A stretch of DNA of 26,595 nt. Source: Strigomonas culicis. Lineage: Eukaryota > Euglenozoa > Kinetoplastea > Trypanosomatida > Trypanosomatidae. A model generated the notes under the pieces. It ran no database searches. It was not told the DNA's origin and saw nothing but the letters and a program-made list of their open reading frames with translations. The DNA is taken from contig AUXH01000233.1 of NCBI GenBank assembly GCA_000482145.1, forward strand, positions 1 through 26,595. Reading direction: 5' to 3'. The number at the start of each line of letters is the position of its first letter. The first letter of the stretch is position 1. The position numbers were made by a program, and so were the translations under genes. Of the stretch, positions 17,862-26,278 are shown piece after piece.

Positions 17862-18796
17862 ATGGCTAGTCAACAAGGAGATGTTGTTATGTATTCTGAG
17901 ATATCTCAAGTAGATGTTCGAGTAGTAACGCCTTTTCTCATTGGTACAGAGGGACTCGATGCAAACGTTCTGGTAGATCAATTATTTACACTGAAGCCAC
18001 TTGTTGATGTTCTTGGTGTTGACAAGGCTGCACAGGTTGCTACTCAACTGGCAAACCAAGGAAAGCATAGCGATATCATTCCTATTTTACGCGAGGAAAT
18101 ACGAAAACTTTCTGGAGCCAATGGGCCTCCTCCTAACTCAAGTACGAAAGGCGTATCTCCTGGCAATGCTGCTGTAAATGAAAAGGAGAAAAAACTGCTG
18201 GAAAAGAAGGAAAAAGAGGCGAAAAAAAAGTTGGAAAAGGCTCGCAAGGAAGCTGAAAAAAAAGAGAAGAAAGAAAAGGAGAGACTGGAGAAGGAGGGGA
18301 AGAAGAGGGAGAAGCTGGAGAAAAAAGAGAGAGAAAAGGAGGAAAAAAGGCGAAGGCGATGGAGGCAAAAGCCAAAAAGACTAAGCCACATTCTCGTCTT
18401 GGAAGCAAAAAAGAAGAAGCCCCGACAGAGAATCTCACAGAAGAAGCAGAAGCACCAACAGTCCAATTGAACATCAACGGGATAGGTAACCAACAGGTCA
18501 GCGTTCTTGTGGGAAATGATGGTCAACAAAAAGAAGCGCCACCAGCGGAAGCAAACCCACCTGAAGAGAAGCACAGCAAAACGAAGGACCACTCGGGTAA
18601 GCGTGCAGTCGCGAGTGCCCCTCCTCGTCCCTTGGATCCATTCTCAGAAAAAATACGTCAGACAGAAGAAGAGTTGGCTAAAAAGTATAACTTTAGCCAA
18701 GATGCTTCTGACGTCACCCCGAGTACGACAGGGGCGTTTAGGATGGTTTATGAAAATTTTGTTTCTCAAGATAATGACATGAAGCGGAGTTCTTAA
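17862..18796 (+). CDS. Lys/Glu-rich coiled-coil protein with apparent frameshift, function unknown
   Basis: The first frame starts at ATG 17862 and runs to a stop at 18470. A second frame, one base out of register, holds the rest and stops at 18796. Residues 1-85 are globular (acidic to neutral, with VLVDQLFTLKPLVDVLGVD). About 105-175 is a highly charged K/E/R helix, a likely coiled coil. The second frame continues the same K/E/A composition without a break if the change of frame occurs at the A6 run 18343-18348. It then gives an acidic linker, LDPFSEKIRQTEEELAKKYNF and a C-terminus ending MKRSS. Read as one gene it would be about 311 residues. The break may be a sequencing error in a homopolymer, a true lesion, or a slippage site. 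I do not recognise the family. Confidence 0.7.
18343..18348 (+). other. A6 run at the point of frame change
   Basis: One more A here would join the two reading frames of the Lys/Glu-rich gene smoothly. Nearby runs of A6 to A8 in the same gene make the area prone to both sequencing and replication slips. Confidence 0.6.
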
Positions 18797-19144
18797 GTTG
18801 AGACTTCACTTCCCCCTCCTTGCTATGACTGTATCAATCTTGCGTGCCGTGTAACGTTTCGTTTTTTTTTTTTTACAACTGTTTCTTTCTTTTTTTCTTA
18901 TCGTAGCTTTGCAATACATGCCACACATTTAGCATAAACACGAACTGTGTGTGTGATAATCGGTACATTTGGTTCTGTGTTGGTTATTTTCATTTTCCTA
19001 TTTACAGCTTATTTTGTTTTTTTCTTGTTGTCTCTTTCCTTTTCGCTTCCTTGTTCTTTACTATTTTACCCTTAATAACCTGCAAGCAAAAGAACACAAC
19101 CGCTACAGGAGGGAACCGGACAACTAACTTTATCCGCAAGAAAA
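18797..19144. other. T-rich intergenic region, no supported gene
   Basis: The plus strand is pyrimidine-rich with T10-12 runs (for example about 18,863-18,874), as expected for rightward trans-splicing signals. AG dinucleotides near 19,084 after a long pyrimidine stretch are the likely acceptor for the next gene. Confidence 0.55.
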
Positions 19145-19936
19145 ATGCAACGTTCGTCAATCCGTCTTCTGAATTCCACCCTCAAAACCTCAACTGAGAT
19201 TTATCTGGAATACCTGAGTTATGTCAACAAGGAGCTACCATTGTTGAGTGATGTTTTTCCGAAAAGTGCAAACAACGTAGACTCGGTCATTGAATTCCAT
19301 AAGCAGCTTTGTGCCACTGCGACAGAGAACGGTCAGCAATGTGTGGGCATAAAGGTGGTTTCACCTCACAGTGATCCGATTAAATATTTGAAAGGGAGCA
19401 AACCGTTATGTGCTCCTCTCTTCTCTTCAATGACGGGGAAAGATAAGTTTCTCGCGAAAAGCTGCAATGCGCAGTACGTTGAGACCGGAATATGCTTTCG
19501 ATTGTCCGATACCGTTGGAGGAGCTACAGGTGAAAGTACCTTGCATGTGGCACCTGCTCTGGAGATTACAGGGTCTCGTTTTCCTTTTTTTGCGCCAACC
19601 ACTCACGATTTGGCTTGCGATTTATGCGGTTGTATTGGTGTGGTGGAAGGAAAACCTGTACTTCTTAGCCCTTCTGAGTACGATCTTCTCTTGGGGTATC
19701 ACTTTGTTCTCACTTGCGATGGAGAGCCTACGGAAATTGGCAGTGGTAAGCTCTTTGAAGGTAACCCACTCAACTGCTTACAATTGGCACAAAACTACGC
19801 CGAACAATTGGGCTTTACTCTCAATAGCAGTCATTTTGTTCTTTGTAGTAGCTTGAGTCCTCAGTCACCTGTGCGACCTGGAGTGTTTGAGGCCAATTGG
19901 GGGAAGTTTGGCAAGGTTCACTGCACCATCATATAG
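19145..19936 (+). CDS. FAH-superfamily protein, 2-keto-4-pentenoate-hydratase-like
   Basis: The protein is 263 residues, the size of MhpD/HpaH-type hydratases. HVAPALEITGSRF (134-146) matches the family's PALE-x-x-SR segment. The end FVLCSSLSPQSPVRPG...WGKFGKVHCTI matches the D-x-x-LTG-x-L-G-x-x-P-V-x-x-GD...G-x-G-x-V ending. A metal site in this family uses a Glu-x-Glu pair plus a third Glu. Here Glu113 and Glu140 remain, but the second Glu of the pair is Gly115 (VETGICFRL). The N-terminus (MQRSSIRLLNSTLKTS) could be a mitochondrial presequence. The family hydrates 2-oxo-4-enoates or acts on fumarylpyruvate-like or oxaloacetate-like compounds. Activity here is uncertain because of the missing ligand. 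Confidence 0.82.
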   Translation: MQRSSIRLLNSTLKTSTEIYLEYLSYVNKELPLLSDVFPKSANNVDSVIEFHKQLCATATENGQQCVGIKVVSPHSDPIKYLKGSKPLCAPLFSSMTGKDKFLAKSCNAQYVETGICFRLSDTVGGATGESTLHVAPALEITGSRFPFFAPTTHDLACDLCGCIGVVEGKPVLLSPSEYDLLLGYHFVLTCDGEPTEIGSGKLFEGNPLNCLQLAQNYAEQLGFTLNSSHFVLCSSLSPQSPVRPGVFEANWGKFGKVHCTII

Positions 19937-20167
19937 CCTACTTTGGATTCTTTGGACCACTGCTTCCTGCATCTCTTTTTTCGTTTCTTTCTTCTATTTC
20001 ATCTCTCTCTCCCCCTTTTTTGATCGTTTATTGAATTCCCTTGCTTTGTGCACTCTCTGTTCTCAGTATCCTACACTATCTCTCTCCACACTTACATATT
20101 TTTTCTTCGATGAATCTCTTAAGCACGCTAAGCTCTGATAATTCTTCCTCGTTGAAGTGAGAGAAGC

Positions 20168-20665
20168 ATGTCTGCCGTAGAATCCCAAGTGGGAATGACG
20201 GATCTCATTCCATGCAGCGACCAGTGTGGCGGATCGTATGACACTTACTCCTTCACACAAACGGAAAAGGAAGTTAACATCCTGGTTCCTTTGACTCCAG
20301 GCACCACGTCCAAACAGCTAACGGTGGAGCTCACCCCGACGCACCTCAAGATTGGCCTGAAAGGTAAGAGCCCCATTTTAGATGGTACTGTTTACAAGCC
20401 CATTAAGGCGAGTGAAAGCACGTGGACCATTGAAGATAAAAAACTGTTAACGGTCACATTAATCAAAACCAATCTCAAGTACGAAGAATGGTGGCCTTGC
20501 GTAGTGGAAGGCGAGCGGCAGATAGACATGAAAACCTTGAAACCTCCCGCTGTCAATATGATGGATCTAGACGAAGGCGCTCAAGCGAAGATAGCGCGCA
20601 TGATGTTTGACCAAGACCAGAAGCGTAAAGGCCTTCCGACCAGTGATGCATTACTCTATCCATGA
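20168..20665 (+). CDS. NudC-like CS-domain co-chaperone
   Basis: The protein is 165 residues. The CS (p23-like) domain covers about 24-116, with YSFTQTEKEVNILVPL, HLKIGLKGKSPILDG, STWTIEDKKLLTVTL and EWWPCVVEGE. These are the diagnostic NudC segments in order. The tail carries MMFDQDQKRKGLPTSD, also typical of NudC C-termini. The long N-terminal region of animal NudC is absent. NudC proteins act as Hsp90-linked chaperones for WD40 proteins and in dynein/cell-division functions. The start at 20168 is the first ATG following the pyrimidine-rich upstream region. Confidence 0.93.
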   Translation: MSAVESQVGMTDLIPCSDQCGGSYDTYSFTQTEKEVNILVPLTPGTTSKQLTVELTPTHLKIGLKGKSPILDGTVYKPIKASESTWTIEDKKLLTVTLIKTNLKYEEWWPCVVEGERQIDMKTLKPPAVNMMDLDEGAQAKIARMMFDQDQKRKGLPTSDALLYP

Positions 20666-20784
20666 AAGCAAAGCAACAACAACGAGTTCACGTTGTTCAC
20701 TTTTGGCAGAGCTGTATATTCAGCTTGTATATTTGTGTTTTCTTCTAGAATCCTACGTGCACTTCATCTCGTCTTGTCGTTCTC

Positions 20785-20822
20785 CCTTCCCCCCTTTCCT
20801 TCCTCTCTGTTGATGTAAGTAG
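20785..20822 (+). promoter_or_regulatory. Relict splice acceptor of the eS30 pseudogene
   Basis: A C/T-rich tract ends at TGTAAGTAG followed by TTTCTCT. The intact eS30 gene has TGTAG followed by TTTCTCT at 26247-26258. The copied segment therefore included the 5' UTR and acceptor. Confidence 0.6.
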
Positions 20823-20846
20823 TTTCTCTGCTCTGGTGGATACCTC

Positions 20847-21008
20847 ATGGTGGGCAAGGTCCACGTGTCGCTCTCTCGCGCCGGTAAGGTGCAGCGCCAG
20901 ACGCCGACGGTGGCGACGTGTGGGCGGGCGGAGCTGCTGCGCGGCCGTGCGCTGCGGCGCGCCGAGAGGCTGACGGCGGACAGGCAGCCGCTGGCAGGGC
21001 TGGCCCGC
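20847..21008 (+). pseudogene. Decayed copy of ribosomal protein eS30
   Basis: This aligns base by base with the intact eS30 gene at 26279-26479 from the ATG onward, sharing runs such as GGCAAGGTCCAC and CTCTCTCGCGCCGGTAAGGTG. It carries one extra codon after the start. About 14 internal codons are missing (the part matching 26392-26433), and a one-base loss near the end removes the stop codon. The frame therefore runs on to a TGA at 21069-21071. Most Lys codons (AAG) have changed to ACG, CAG, CGG, GAG or AGG, so the basic character of eS30 is lost. It is not a functional eS30, but the frame is open for 74 codons. Confidence 0.85.
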
Positions 21009-21071
21009 AGGGGCGGTGCGGGGGCGTGTTACGCACTGTCGCTGGGACGCTCCCTGCGCCTGGGCCGGTGA

Positions 21072-21545
21072 CGACACCGCGGCCCCAGACTTGCGTGTGC
21101 GGCCTTGAGCGTGTGCGTGCAGGGCGGTGTGGGACGCACGCACATGTATGTATCTCCATGGTGCTGAGGTTAGATTGATATCTCTGCTGTGGCGGCGGTG
21201 TGCGGTGCGACCATGGGCACCTGTGCCTTGTGCTTGTGTGTGGCGGTGTGCCGCGCTCCGAACGTGTTTCTCCTTTCTGATCCTTTCTGCTCGTTTGTGC
21301 AAGTGTGTGCCGCTCTTGTTTGCTATGCTGTTTCCTTCGCTCTTCAGATACTGTACGCCATCTTCTCTCTTCCTCCTCTTCCTCTTCTGTGCATCACTGT
21401 GCGGCAGTTTCGCCTCTTCTACTCTTTTTGTTTACCTTTTGCATCTCTGCACACGTCAAGCGAAGAACACTTCCTTCCTCAGTGTACTTCACTCGCTTTC
21501 TTTTATTATTGTTTCCGTTTCTTCTTCTCAAGCCTACCGAACGGA
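21072..21545. other. Upstream region of the first MORN gene
   Basis: The GC-rich first half (to about 21,260) has no recognisable gene. The second half is pyrimidine-rich and contains the 5'-flank repeat shared with the second MORN gene. In-frame ATGs upstream of 21546 translate to hydrophobic UTR sequence and precede the best AG acceptor (21531-21532). Confidence 0.6.
21370..21530 (+). repeat. 5'-flank direct repeat, copy 1
   Basis: About 150 bases closely match 23813-23965 upstream of the second MORN gene, including GTGCATCACTGTGCGGCAG and the pyrimidine tract with CTCAGTGTACTTCACTCGC. Copies are diverged by small indels and substitutions. The repeat covers the probable 5' UTR and splice signals of both genes. 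Confidence 0.8.
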
Positions 21546-23276
21546 ATGTCAAGCGTGGTTGCTGCGCACGATACCGAGCGCCTCTTGGATATGATGTCTG
21601 ATGGAAGTACATCGATGACTGACGAAGGAGAAGGGACTGACAGATCACCGAGTAAAGAGTGTGCGTCATACCACAGGGATGACATCAAATTATATGAAGG
21701 GGAATACGTTGATGATCTACCCGATGGCAGCGGACACTTCTTTCATCCGAACGGCAAGGTGTACCAACAGGGCACGTTCAGAAACGGCAAGCTGAATGGC
21801 AACGGTGTGCAGTACCGAGAGGACGGCACCAAATTGTATGAAGGTGGCTTCCTTGGTGGTTTGTTCAGTGGTCAGGGACACTTCTTCCGCCCCAACGGCA
21901 AGGTGAGTCAGCAGGGTACATTCAGAGAGGGCCAACTGAATGGCAAGGGTGTGCAGTACCGAGAGGACGGCACCAAATTGTATGAAGGTGGCTTCCTTGG
22001 TGGTTTGCTTAGTGGCGAAGGACGCTTCTTCCGCCCCAACGGCAAGGTGTACCAGGAGGGCACGTTCAGGAATGGCAAGCTGAATGGCAAGGGTGTACAG
22101 TACCGAGAGGACGGCACCAAATTGTACGAGGGACAGTTTGTCAATGATGTGATGAAAGGTGTAGGGCTAATCTTTCAGCGTAACGGCAAGTTGTACCAGG
22201 AGGGCACGTTCATAAATGATCAACTCAATGGCAAGGGTGTGCAATACCGAGAGGACGGCACCAAGTTATATGAGGGACAACTAGTTAATGGTGCGATAGA
22301 TGGCAACGGTCACTTGCTTCACCCCACCGGCAACCAGTACCAGAACGGCACATTCAGGAATGGGAAACTCAATGGCACCGGTGTGGAATACCTTGAAGAT
22401 GGTACCAAATGGTATGAGGGACAATTTGTCGATGGGGCACCAAGTGGAAAAGGGCAACTGTTCCATCCCAGCGGCAGTGTGTACCAAGAGGGCACATTCA
22501 CAAACGGTAAGCTGAATGGCAAAGGAGTACAGTACCGAGATGACGGTGCCAAACGGAATCAGGACCAGTTGGGGTCGAGACAGGGCTTCCCTTCCACCTG
22601 CTACTCGTACCAGCAGCCTGCATACAGAGATCCCTACCAGGCTGGCAGAGGTGGTAAATACGGAGAGAAAGGTACAAAAATGTATGAAGGAGATTTCGTG
22701 GATGGCGTACCAAGTGGAAAAGGGCTACTGTTCCACCCCAACGGCAAGGTGTACCAACACGGCACATTCACAAACGGCAGGCTTAATGGCAAGGGAATAC
22801 AGTACCGAGAGGACGGGACCAAACTGCATGAAGGATATTTCCAGAATGATGTTCCCAGCGGTGAAGGACTGTGCCTCTTTCTCAAGGGCACTGTTTTTCA
22901 GCAGGGCTCGTTCAACAAAGGTGAGCTCTATGGCAAAGGCGTGCAATACCGAGAGGACGGCACCAAATTGTACGACGGGATTTTTCGTAATGGTGTGCTC
23001 AATGGCCAAGGACACTTTTTCCACCTCAACGGAAAAGTATTTCAGCAGGGTCTATTCAAGTATGGTCAACTTAATGGCCACGGTGTCCAATACCGAGAGG
23101 ACGGTACAAAAGTATATGAAGGAGAATTCGTGGATGGCGCACCAAATGGTGAAGGCGAGTTCTACCCCTACGGCAGTGTTTGCCAGCAGGGTACTTTCAG
23201 GGATGGCAGACATAATGGGAAAGGTGTGCTGTACCGAGAGGACAGTACGAGTGAATGTGAGGAGGAGGATCATTGA
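21546..23276 (+). CDS. MORN-repeat protein 1
   Basis: The protein is 576 residues. After a short Ser/Asp-rich N-terminus come ten 48-residue units from about residue 45. Each unit holds two MORN motifs, of the form YEGxFxxGxxSGxG and YQxGTFxNGxLNGKG, making about 20 motifs. The DNA period is 144 bases. Six units are followed by a 42-codon degenerate stretch (22548-22673) and then four more. MORN proteins bind lipids or act as rigid membrane-skeleton scaffolds. No kinase or other domain is attached. The chosen ATG follows an AG at 21531-21532, while earlier in-frame ATGs lie in the 5'-flank repeat. A paralogue follows in tandem. Confidence 0.92.
   Translation: MSSVVAAHDTERLLDMMSDGSTSMTDEGEGTDRSPSKECASYHRDDIKLYEGEYVDDLPDGSGHFFHPNGKVYQQGTFRNGKLNGNGVQYREDGTKLYEGGFLGGLFSGQGHFFRPNGKVSQQGTFREGQLNGKGVQYREDGTKLYEGGFLGGLLSGEGRFFRPNGKVYQEGTFRNGKLNGKGVQYREDGTKLYEGQFVNDVMKGVGLIFQRNGKLYQEGTFINDQLNGKGVQYREDGTKLYEGQLVNGAIDGNGHLLHPTGNQYQNGTFRNGKLNGTGVEYLEDGTKWYEGQFVDGAPSGKGQLFHPSGSVYQEGTFTNGKLNGKGVQYRDDGAKRNQDQLGSRQGFPSTCYSYQQPAYRDPYQAGRGGKYGEKGTKMYEGDFVDGVPSGKGLLFHPNGKVYQHGTFTNGRLNGKGIQYREDGTKLHEGYFQNDVPSGEGLCLFLKGTVFQQGSFNKGELYGKGVQYREDGTKLYDGIFRNGVLNGQGHFFHLNGKVFQQGLFKYGQLNGHGVQYREDGTKVYEGEFVDGAPNGEGEFYPYGSVCQQGTFRDGRHNGKGVLYREDSTSECEEEDH
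22548..22673 (+). repeat. Degenerate MORN unit inside MORN protein 1
   Basis: This 42-codon insert between units six and seven lacks the Tyr-Glu-Gly cores. It is rich in Gln, Tyr, Ser and Gly and ends in KYGEKG, which aligns with QYREDG of normal units. It looks like a unit that drifted, perhaps forming a flexible hinge. Confidence 0.6.
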
Positions 23277-23464
23277 TGTTAGAGCAAGACGTTGAGTGTG
23301 ACACTTCTCATAGTGCCAGTGTATCTGTTGAAAGGATGTGCCGGCGCACCCTTTTGCGTGTGAAGCTGTGCATCAAATGGAGGAGCGAGCGCACAAAGGC
23401 AACCCAAATTCAGAGAACCGAGCTGTGGGCTGAGTGTTTTTTCTCTTTCTTTATTCTTTATTCC

Positions 23465-23768
23465 TTTTGCTTTTCTCTCTTATTCATAACTATGCACGCA
23501 TATGTGAGTATGTTGGTGCTGTATTTGTTTTACTGCGTATGCGCAGATTAACGATTTTTTTTAGTTTTTTATATTTACACACGCAGCACTTGTGCTGTCG
23601 TCGTGACGAGTTCTGATTTCTTTTCTATTTCGTACCTCTTATTCTTTTTTGTGTGACACTGTTGTTGTGTTTGTGTGAGCTATTGATGTGCCCATGATAT
23701 GCTACCGGGACGTGTTCGGTTCTCTGTTTGCGCTGCGACGCCCTGCCCGTTGATAGCTGCGGTCACGC
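23465..23768 (+). repeat. 3'-flank direct repeat, copy 1
   Basis: About 300 bases match 25861-26170 with only scattered substitutions and T-run length changes (about 95% alike by eye in the first 250 bases). It begins in a T-rich 3' UTR, includes ATGCACGCATATGTGAG and ends near GCTGCGGTCACGC. Weaker similarity continues leftward to the MORN stop codon. Confidence 0.88.
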
Positions 23769-23812
23769 AAGGACAGTCTCTTTCTTCTCCTCTTACACCA
23801 TTTTCGCTTTTC

Positions 23813-23965
23813 CTCCTTCTTCCTCTTCGGTGCATCACTGTGCGGCAGTTTCGCCTCTTCTCTTTTTGTTTACCTTTTGCATCTCTCCACACGACAGACA
23901 AGGAACGCTTCCTTTCTCAGTGTACTTCACTCGCTTTGTTTTATTATTGTTTTCTATTTCTGTAT
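23813..23965 (+). repeat. 5'-flank direct repeat, copy 2
   Basis: This matches 21370-21530 upstream of MORN protein 1. A pyrimidine stretch ending in CTCAG at 23919-23920 is the most likely spliced-leader acceptor for the MORN 2 gene, about 50 bases before its ATG. Confidence 0.75.
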
Positions 23966-23971
23966 CTCGAA

Positions 23972-25660
23972 ATGAAGAGTGTACGTATGCGCACTGGACA
24001 TACAAGTACTTCTGTATTGGTTCGTCAACAGGCACAACAGAACAGTGAGGGACAGGTGGCTGACAATACTAAATACTATGAGGGGATGTTCATGGATGGC
24101 GCACCCAACGGCCAAGGTCGACTGTTCTACCCCAACGGCAAAGTGTTCCAAGAGGGTACGTTCAGTAACAGTAGGCTTCATGGCAAGGGTGTGGAGTACC
24201 GAGAGGACGGTACCAAGTTTTATGTGGGACTATTCGTTCATGGTGTGATAAGTGGTGATGGACAGTTCTTTCACTCCAACGGCAAGTTGTACCAGAACGG
24301 TACAATCACAAATGGCAAGCTCAGGGAGAAAACTGTGTGGTACCGAGAGAACGGTAGCAAATTGTATGAGGGAGAGTTCGTTGATGGCACAGTCAATGGT
24401 CATGGATTGTTCTTCCACCCCAACGGCAAGGAGTATCAGAAGGGTGTATTCAAGGACGGCCAACTTAATGGCAACGGTGTAGAATACGGAGATGATGGTA
24501 CCAAATTGTACGCGGGACAGTTTGTCGATGGGACACCAAGTGGAAAAGGTCAATTGTTCCACCCCAACGGCAGTGTGTACCAGGAGGGCACATTCACAAA
24601 CGGCAAGCTTAATGGTAAAGGAGTACAGTACCGAGAGGACGGCACCAAACTGTATGAAGGAGAGTTCATGGATGGCGCAGCAAGTGGAGCTGGTCAACTC
24701 TTCCACCCGAAGGGGAGTGTGTACCAGCGCGGTGTATTTATGAGCTGCAGGCTGAACGGCACAGGGGTGCAATTTAAGGAAGACGGTACAAAGGAATACG
24801 AAGGAGAGTTCGTGGAGGGCGTACCAAGTGGAGCAGGACAGTTCTTCCACTCCAATGGCAAGGTGTACCAGGAGGGTACATTCAAAATCGGCAAACTCAA
24901 TGGAAAGGGCATGGAATACCTCGAAGATGGTGTGACACTGTATGGAGGAGAGTTCGTGGACGGCATTCCAAGTGGCGAAGGGCAACTGTTCCGCCGCAAC
25001 GGCCGGGTGTACCAGCACGGCACATTCAAGAACGGCCAGCTCAATGGCAAAGGCGTTCAGTACAGCGAAGACGGTGCTAATCAGTATGAGGGGTGTTTCC
25101 TCAACGGTATGCTGAATGGCCCTGGCGTGTGGTTCTACCCCAACGGTAAGATATACCAGAAGGGTAATTTCATCAAGGGCCAACTCAATGGGCAAGGCGA
25201 GCAGTGCGGAGAGGACGGTAGCCAACTGTATAGAGGAGAGTTCGTGGATGGCATACCAAGTGGCGAAGGACAGCTGTTGTACCCCAACGGCAAGGTGTAC
25301 CAGCAGGGTACCTTCCAGAAGGGTCAGCTCAACGGCAAGGGTGTTCAGTACGAAGAGGACGGCACCAAGCTATATGAAGGGATTTTTCGTAATGGTGTGT
25401 TCAATGATCAGGGACAGTTGTTCCACCGCAACGGGAAGTTGTACCAGGAGGGTAATTTCAGCAAAGGCCAACTGACTGGCAACGGTGTACAGTACCGCGA
25501 GGACGGCACCAAGGTGTATAAGGGACATTTCCTTTATAATGTGCTCAATGGTGAGGGACAGTTGTTCCGCCGCAACGGTAAGATGTATCAGGAGGGTACC
25601 TTCAAGAATGGTCAACTCAATGGGCAAGGCAAGGGGTACAGAGAGCCCGATACCAAATGA
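23972..25660 (+). CDS. MORN-repeat protein 2
   Basis: The protein is 562 residues. Eleven uninterrupted 48-residue double-MORN units (about 22 motifs) follow a ~30-residue Thr/Gln-rich N-terminus. It has no degenerate unit. It is the tandem paralogue of the gene at 21546-23276, with which it shares both flanks. Some units are nearly identical between the two genes. The start at 23972 assumes splicing at AG 23919-23920. If the AG at 23976-23977 were used instead, translation would begin at the in-frame ATG 23987, five codons later. Function is inferred to be a scaffold or membrane-associated one; no other domain is present. Confidence 0.92.
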   Translation: MKSVRMRTGHTSTSVLVRQQAQQNSEGQVADNTKYYEGMFMDGAPNGQGRLFYPNGKVFQEGTFSNSRLHGKGVEYREDGTKFYVGLFVHGVISGDGQFFHSNGKLYQNGTITNGKLREKTVWYRENGSKLYEGEFVDGTVNGHGLFFHPNGKEYQKGVFKDGQLNGNGVEYGDDGTKLYAGQFVDGTPSGKGQLFHPNGSVYQEGTFTNGKLNGKGVQYREDGTKLYEGEFMDGAASGAGQLFHPKGSVYQRGVFMSCRLNGTGVQFKEDGTKEYEGEFVEGVPSGAGQFFHSNGKVYQEGTFKIGKLNGKGMEYLEDGVTLYGGEFVDGIPSGEGQLFRRNGRVYQHGTFKNGQLNGKGVQYSEDGANQYEGCFLNGMLNGPGVWFYPNGKIYQKGNFIKGQLNGQGEQCGEDGSQLYRGEFVDGIPSGEGQLLYPNGKVYQQGTFQKGQLNGKGVQYEEDGTKLYEGIFRNGVFNDQGQLFHRNGKLYQEGNFSKGQLTGNGVQYREDGTKVYKGHFLYNVLNGEGQLFRRNGKMYQEGTFKNGQLNGQGKGYREPDTK

Positions 25661-25860
25661 TGTCAGAGGGCGGTTTGTTTGTTCCTGTTGCCAGGAGACG
25701 AGCGTGTGACTGCTGCCATTGTGCCACATGGTCTGTTGAGAGGATGTACTCCTACACTCCCCTGTGTGAGGTTGTGCGACAAGTGGAGCAGCGAGCATGC
25801 AAGACTTACGCGAGTTCCCGGAGTCAACCTCTGCATCAAGTGTTTTTACTTTTCCCTTTT

Positions 25861-26170
25861 TTTTTCCTTTCTCTCTTATTCATAATTATGCACGCATATG
25901 TGAGTATGTTGGTGCTGTATTTGTTTTACTGCGTATGCGCAGATTAACGATTTTTTTAGTTTTTTATATTTACACACGCAGCACTTGTGCTGTCGTCGTG
26001 ACGAATTCTGATTTCTTTTCCATTTCGTACCTCTTATTTTTTTTTTGTGTGACACTGTTGTTGTGTTTGTGCGACCTATTGATGTGCCCATGAGATGCTG
26101 CCGGGACATGTTCGGTTCCCTGTGTGCGCTGCGGCGCCCCGTCCGCTGCTGGCTGGCTCGCTGCGGTCAC
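25861..26170 (+). repeat. 3'-flank direct repeat, copy 2
   Basis: This is the partner of 23465-23768, offset by about 2.4 kb. It separates MORN protein 2 from eS30, whereas copy 1 separates the two MORN genes. Confidence 0.88.
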
Positions 26171-26204
26171 GCGGTGACAGCCTCTCTCCCTCCTCTGCCA
26201 CTTG

Positions 26205-26251
26205 CTCTCCTCTCCCCCCACTCTCTCTGTCTGCTGTGCTCTTGCATGTAG
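26205..26251 (+). promoter_or_regulatory. Predicted spliced-leader acceptor of eS30
   Basis: A C/T-rich tract is followed by TGCATGTAG, with AG at 26250-26251, about 28 bases before the eS30 ATG. Confidence 0.7.
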
Positions 26252-26278
26252 TTTCTCTACTACGGTCAATACCTCATC

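Larger units (their letters stand above)
23277..23971. other. Intergenic region between the MORN genes
   Basis: This holds the 3'-flank repeat (copy 1) and the 5'-flank repeat (copy 2). No additional gene is supported. The frame open from 23699 into MORN protein 2 translates to hydrophobic UTR sequence. Confidence 0.7.
25661..26278. other. Intergenic region between MORN 2 and eS30
   Basis: This consists mainly of 3'-flank repeat copy 2, then a C/T-rich splice region ahead of eS30. Short frames here are low-complexity. Confidence 0.65.

Noticed and set aside
18044..18592. Phe/Ser-rich minus-strand frames opposite the Lys/Glu-rich gene
   Set aside because: They are the reverse complement of AAG/GAG/AAA codons, which gives Phe, Leu and Ser. 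Not a gene.
20745..21302. Arg/His-rich minus-strand frame over the eS30 relic
   Set aside because: It is a GC-driven shadow on the wrong strand. A similar shadow occurs opposite the intact eS30 gene.
21189..21545. 119-residue hydrophobic N-terminus of MORN protein 1 suggesting membrane insertion
   Set aside because: It comes from the 5'-flank repeat and pyrimidine tract. The AG at 21531-21532 leaves ATG 21546 as first start. The same applies to the 91 codons before MORN protein 2.
22281..25225. Long minus-strand frames opposite the MORN genes (up to 331 codons)
   Set aside because: They are mirror frames of the 144-base repeats and inherit their periodicity; the strand is opposite to the cluster.
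22500..25660. Tandem repeats as a possible CRISPR or satellite array
   Set aside because: The 144-base period is coding, in frame, and explained by paired MORN motifs. There are no unique spacers between constant repeats.
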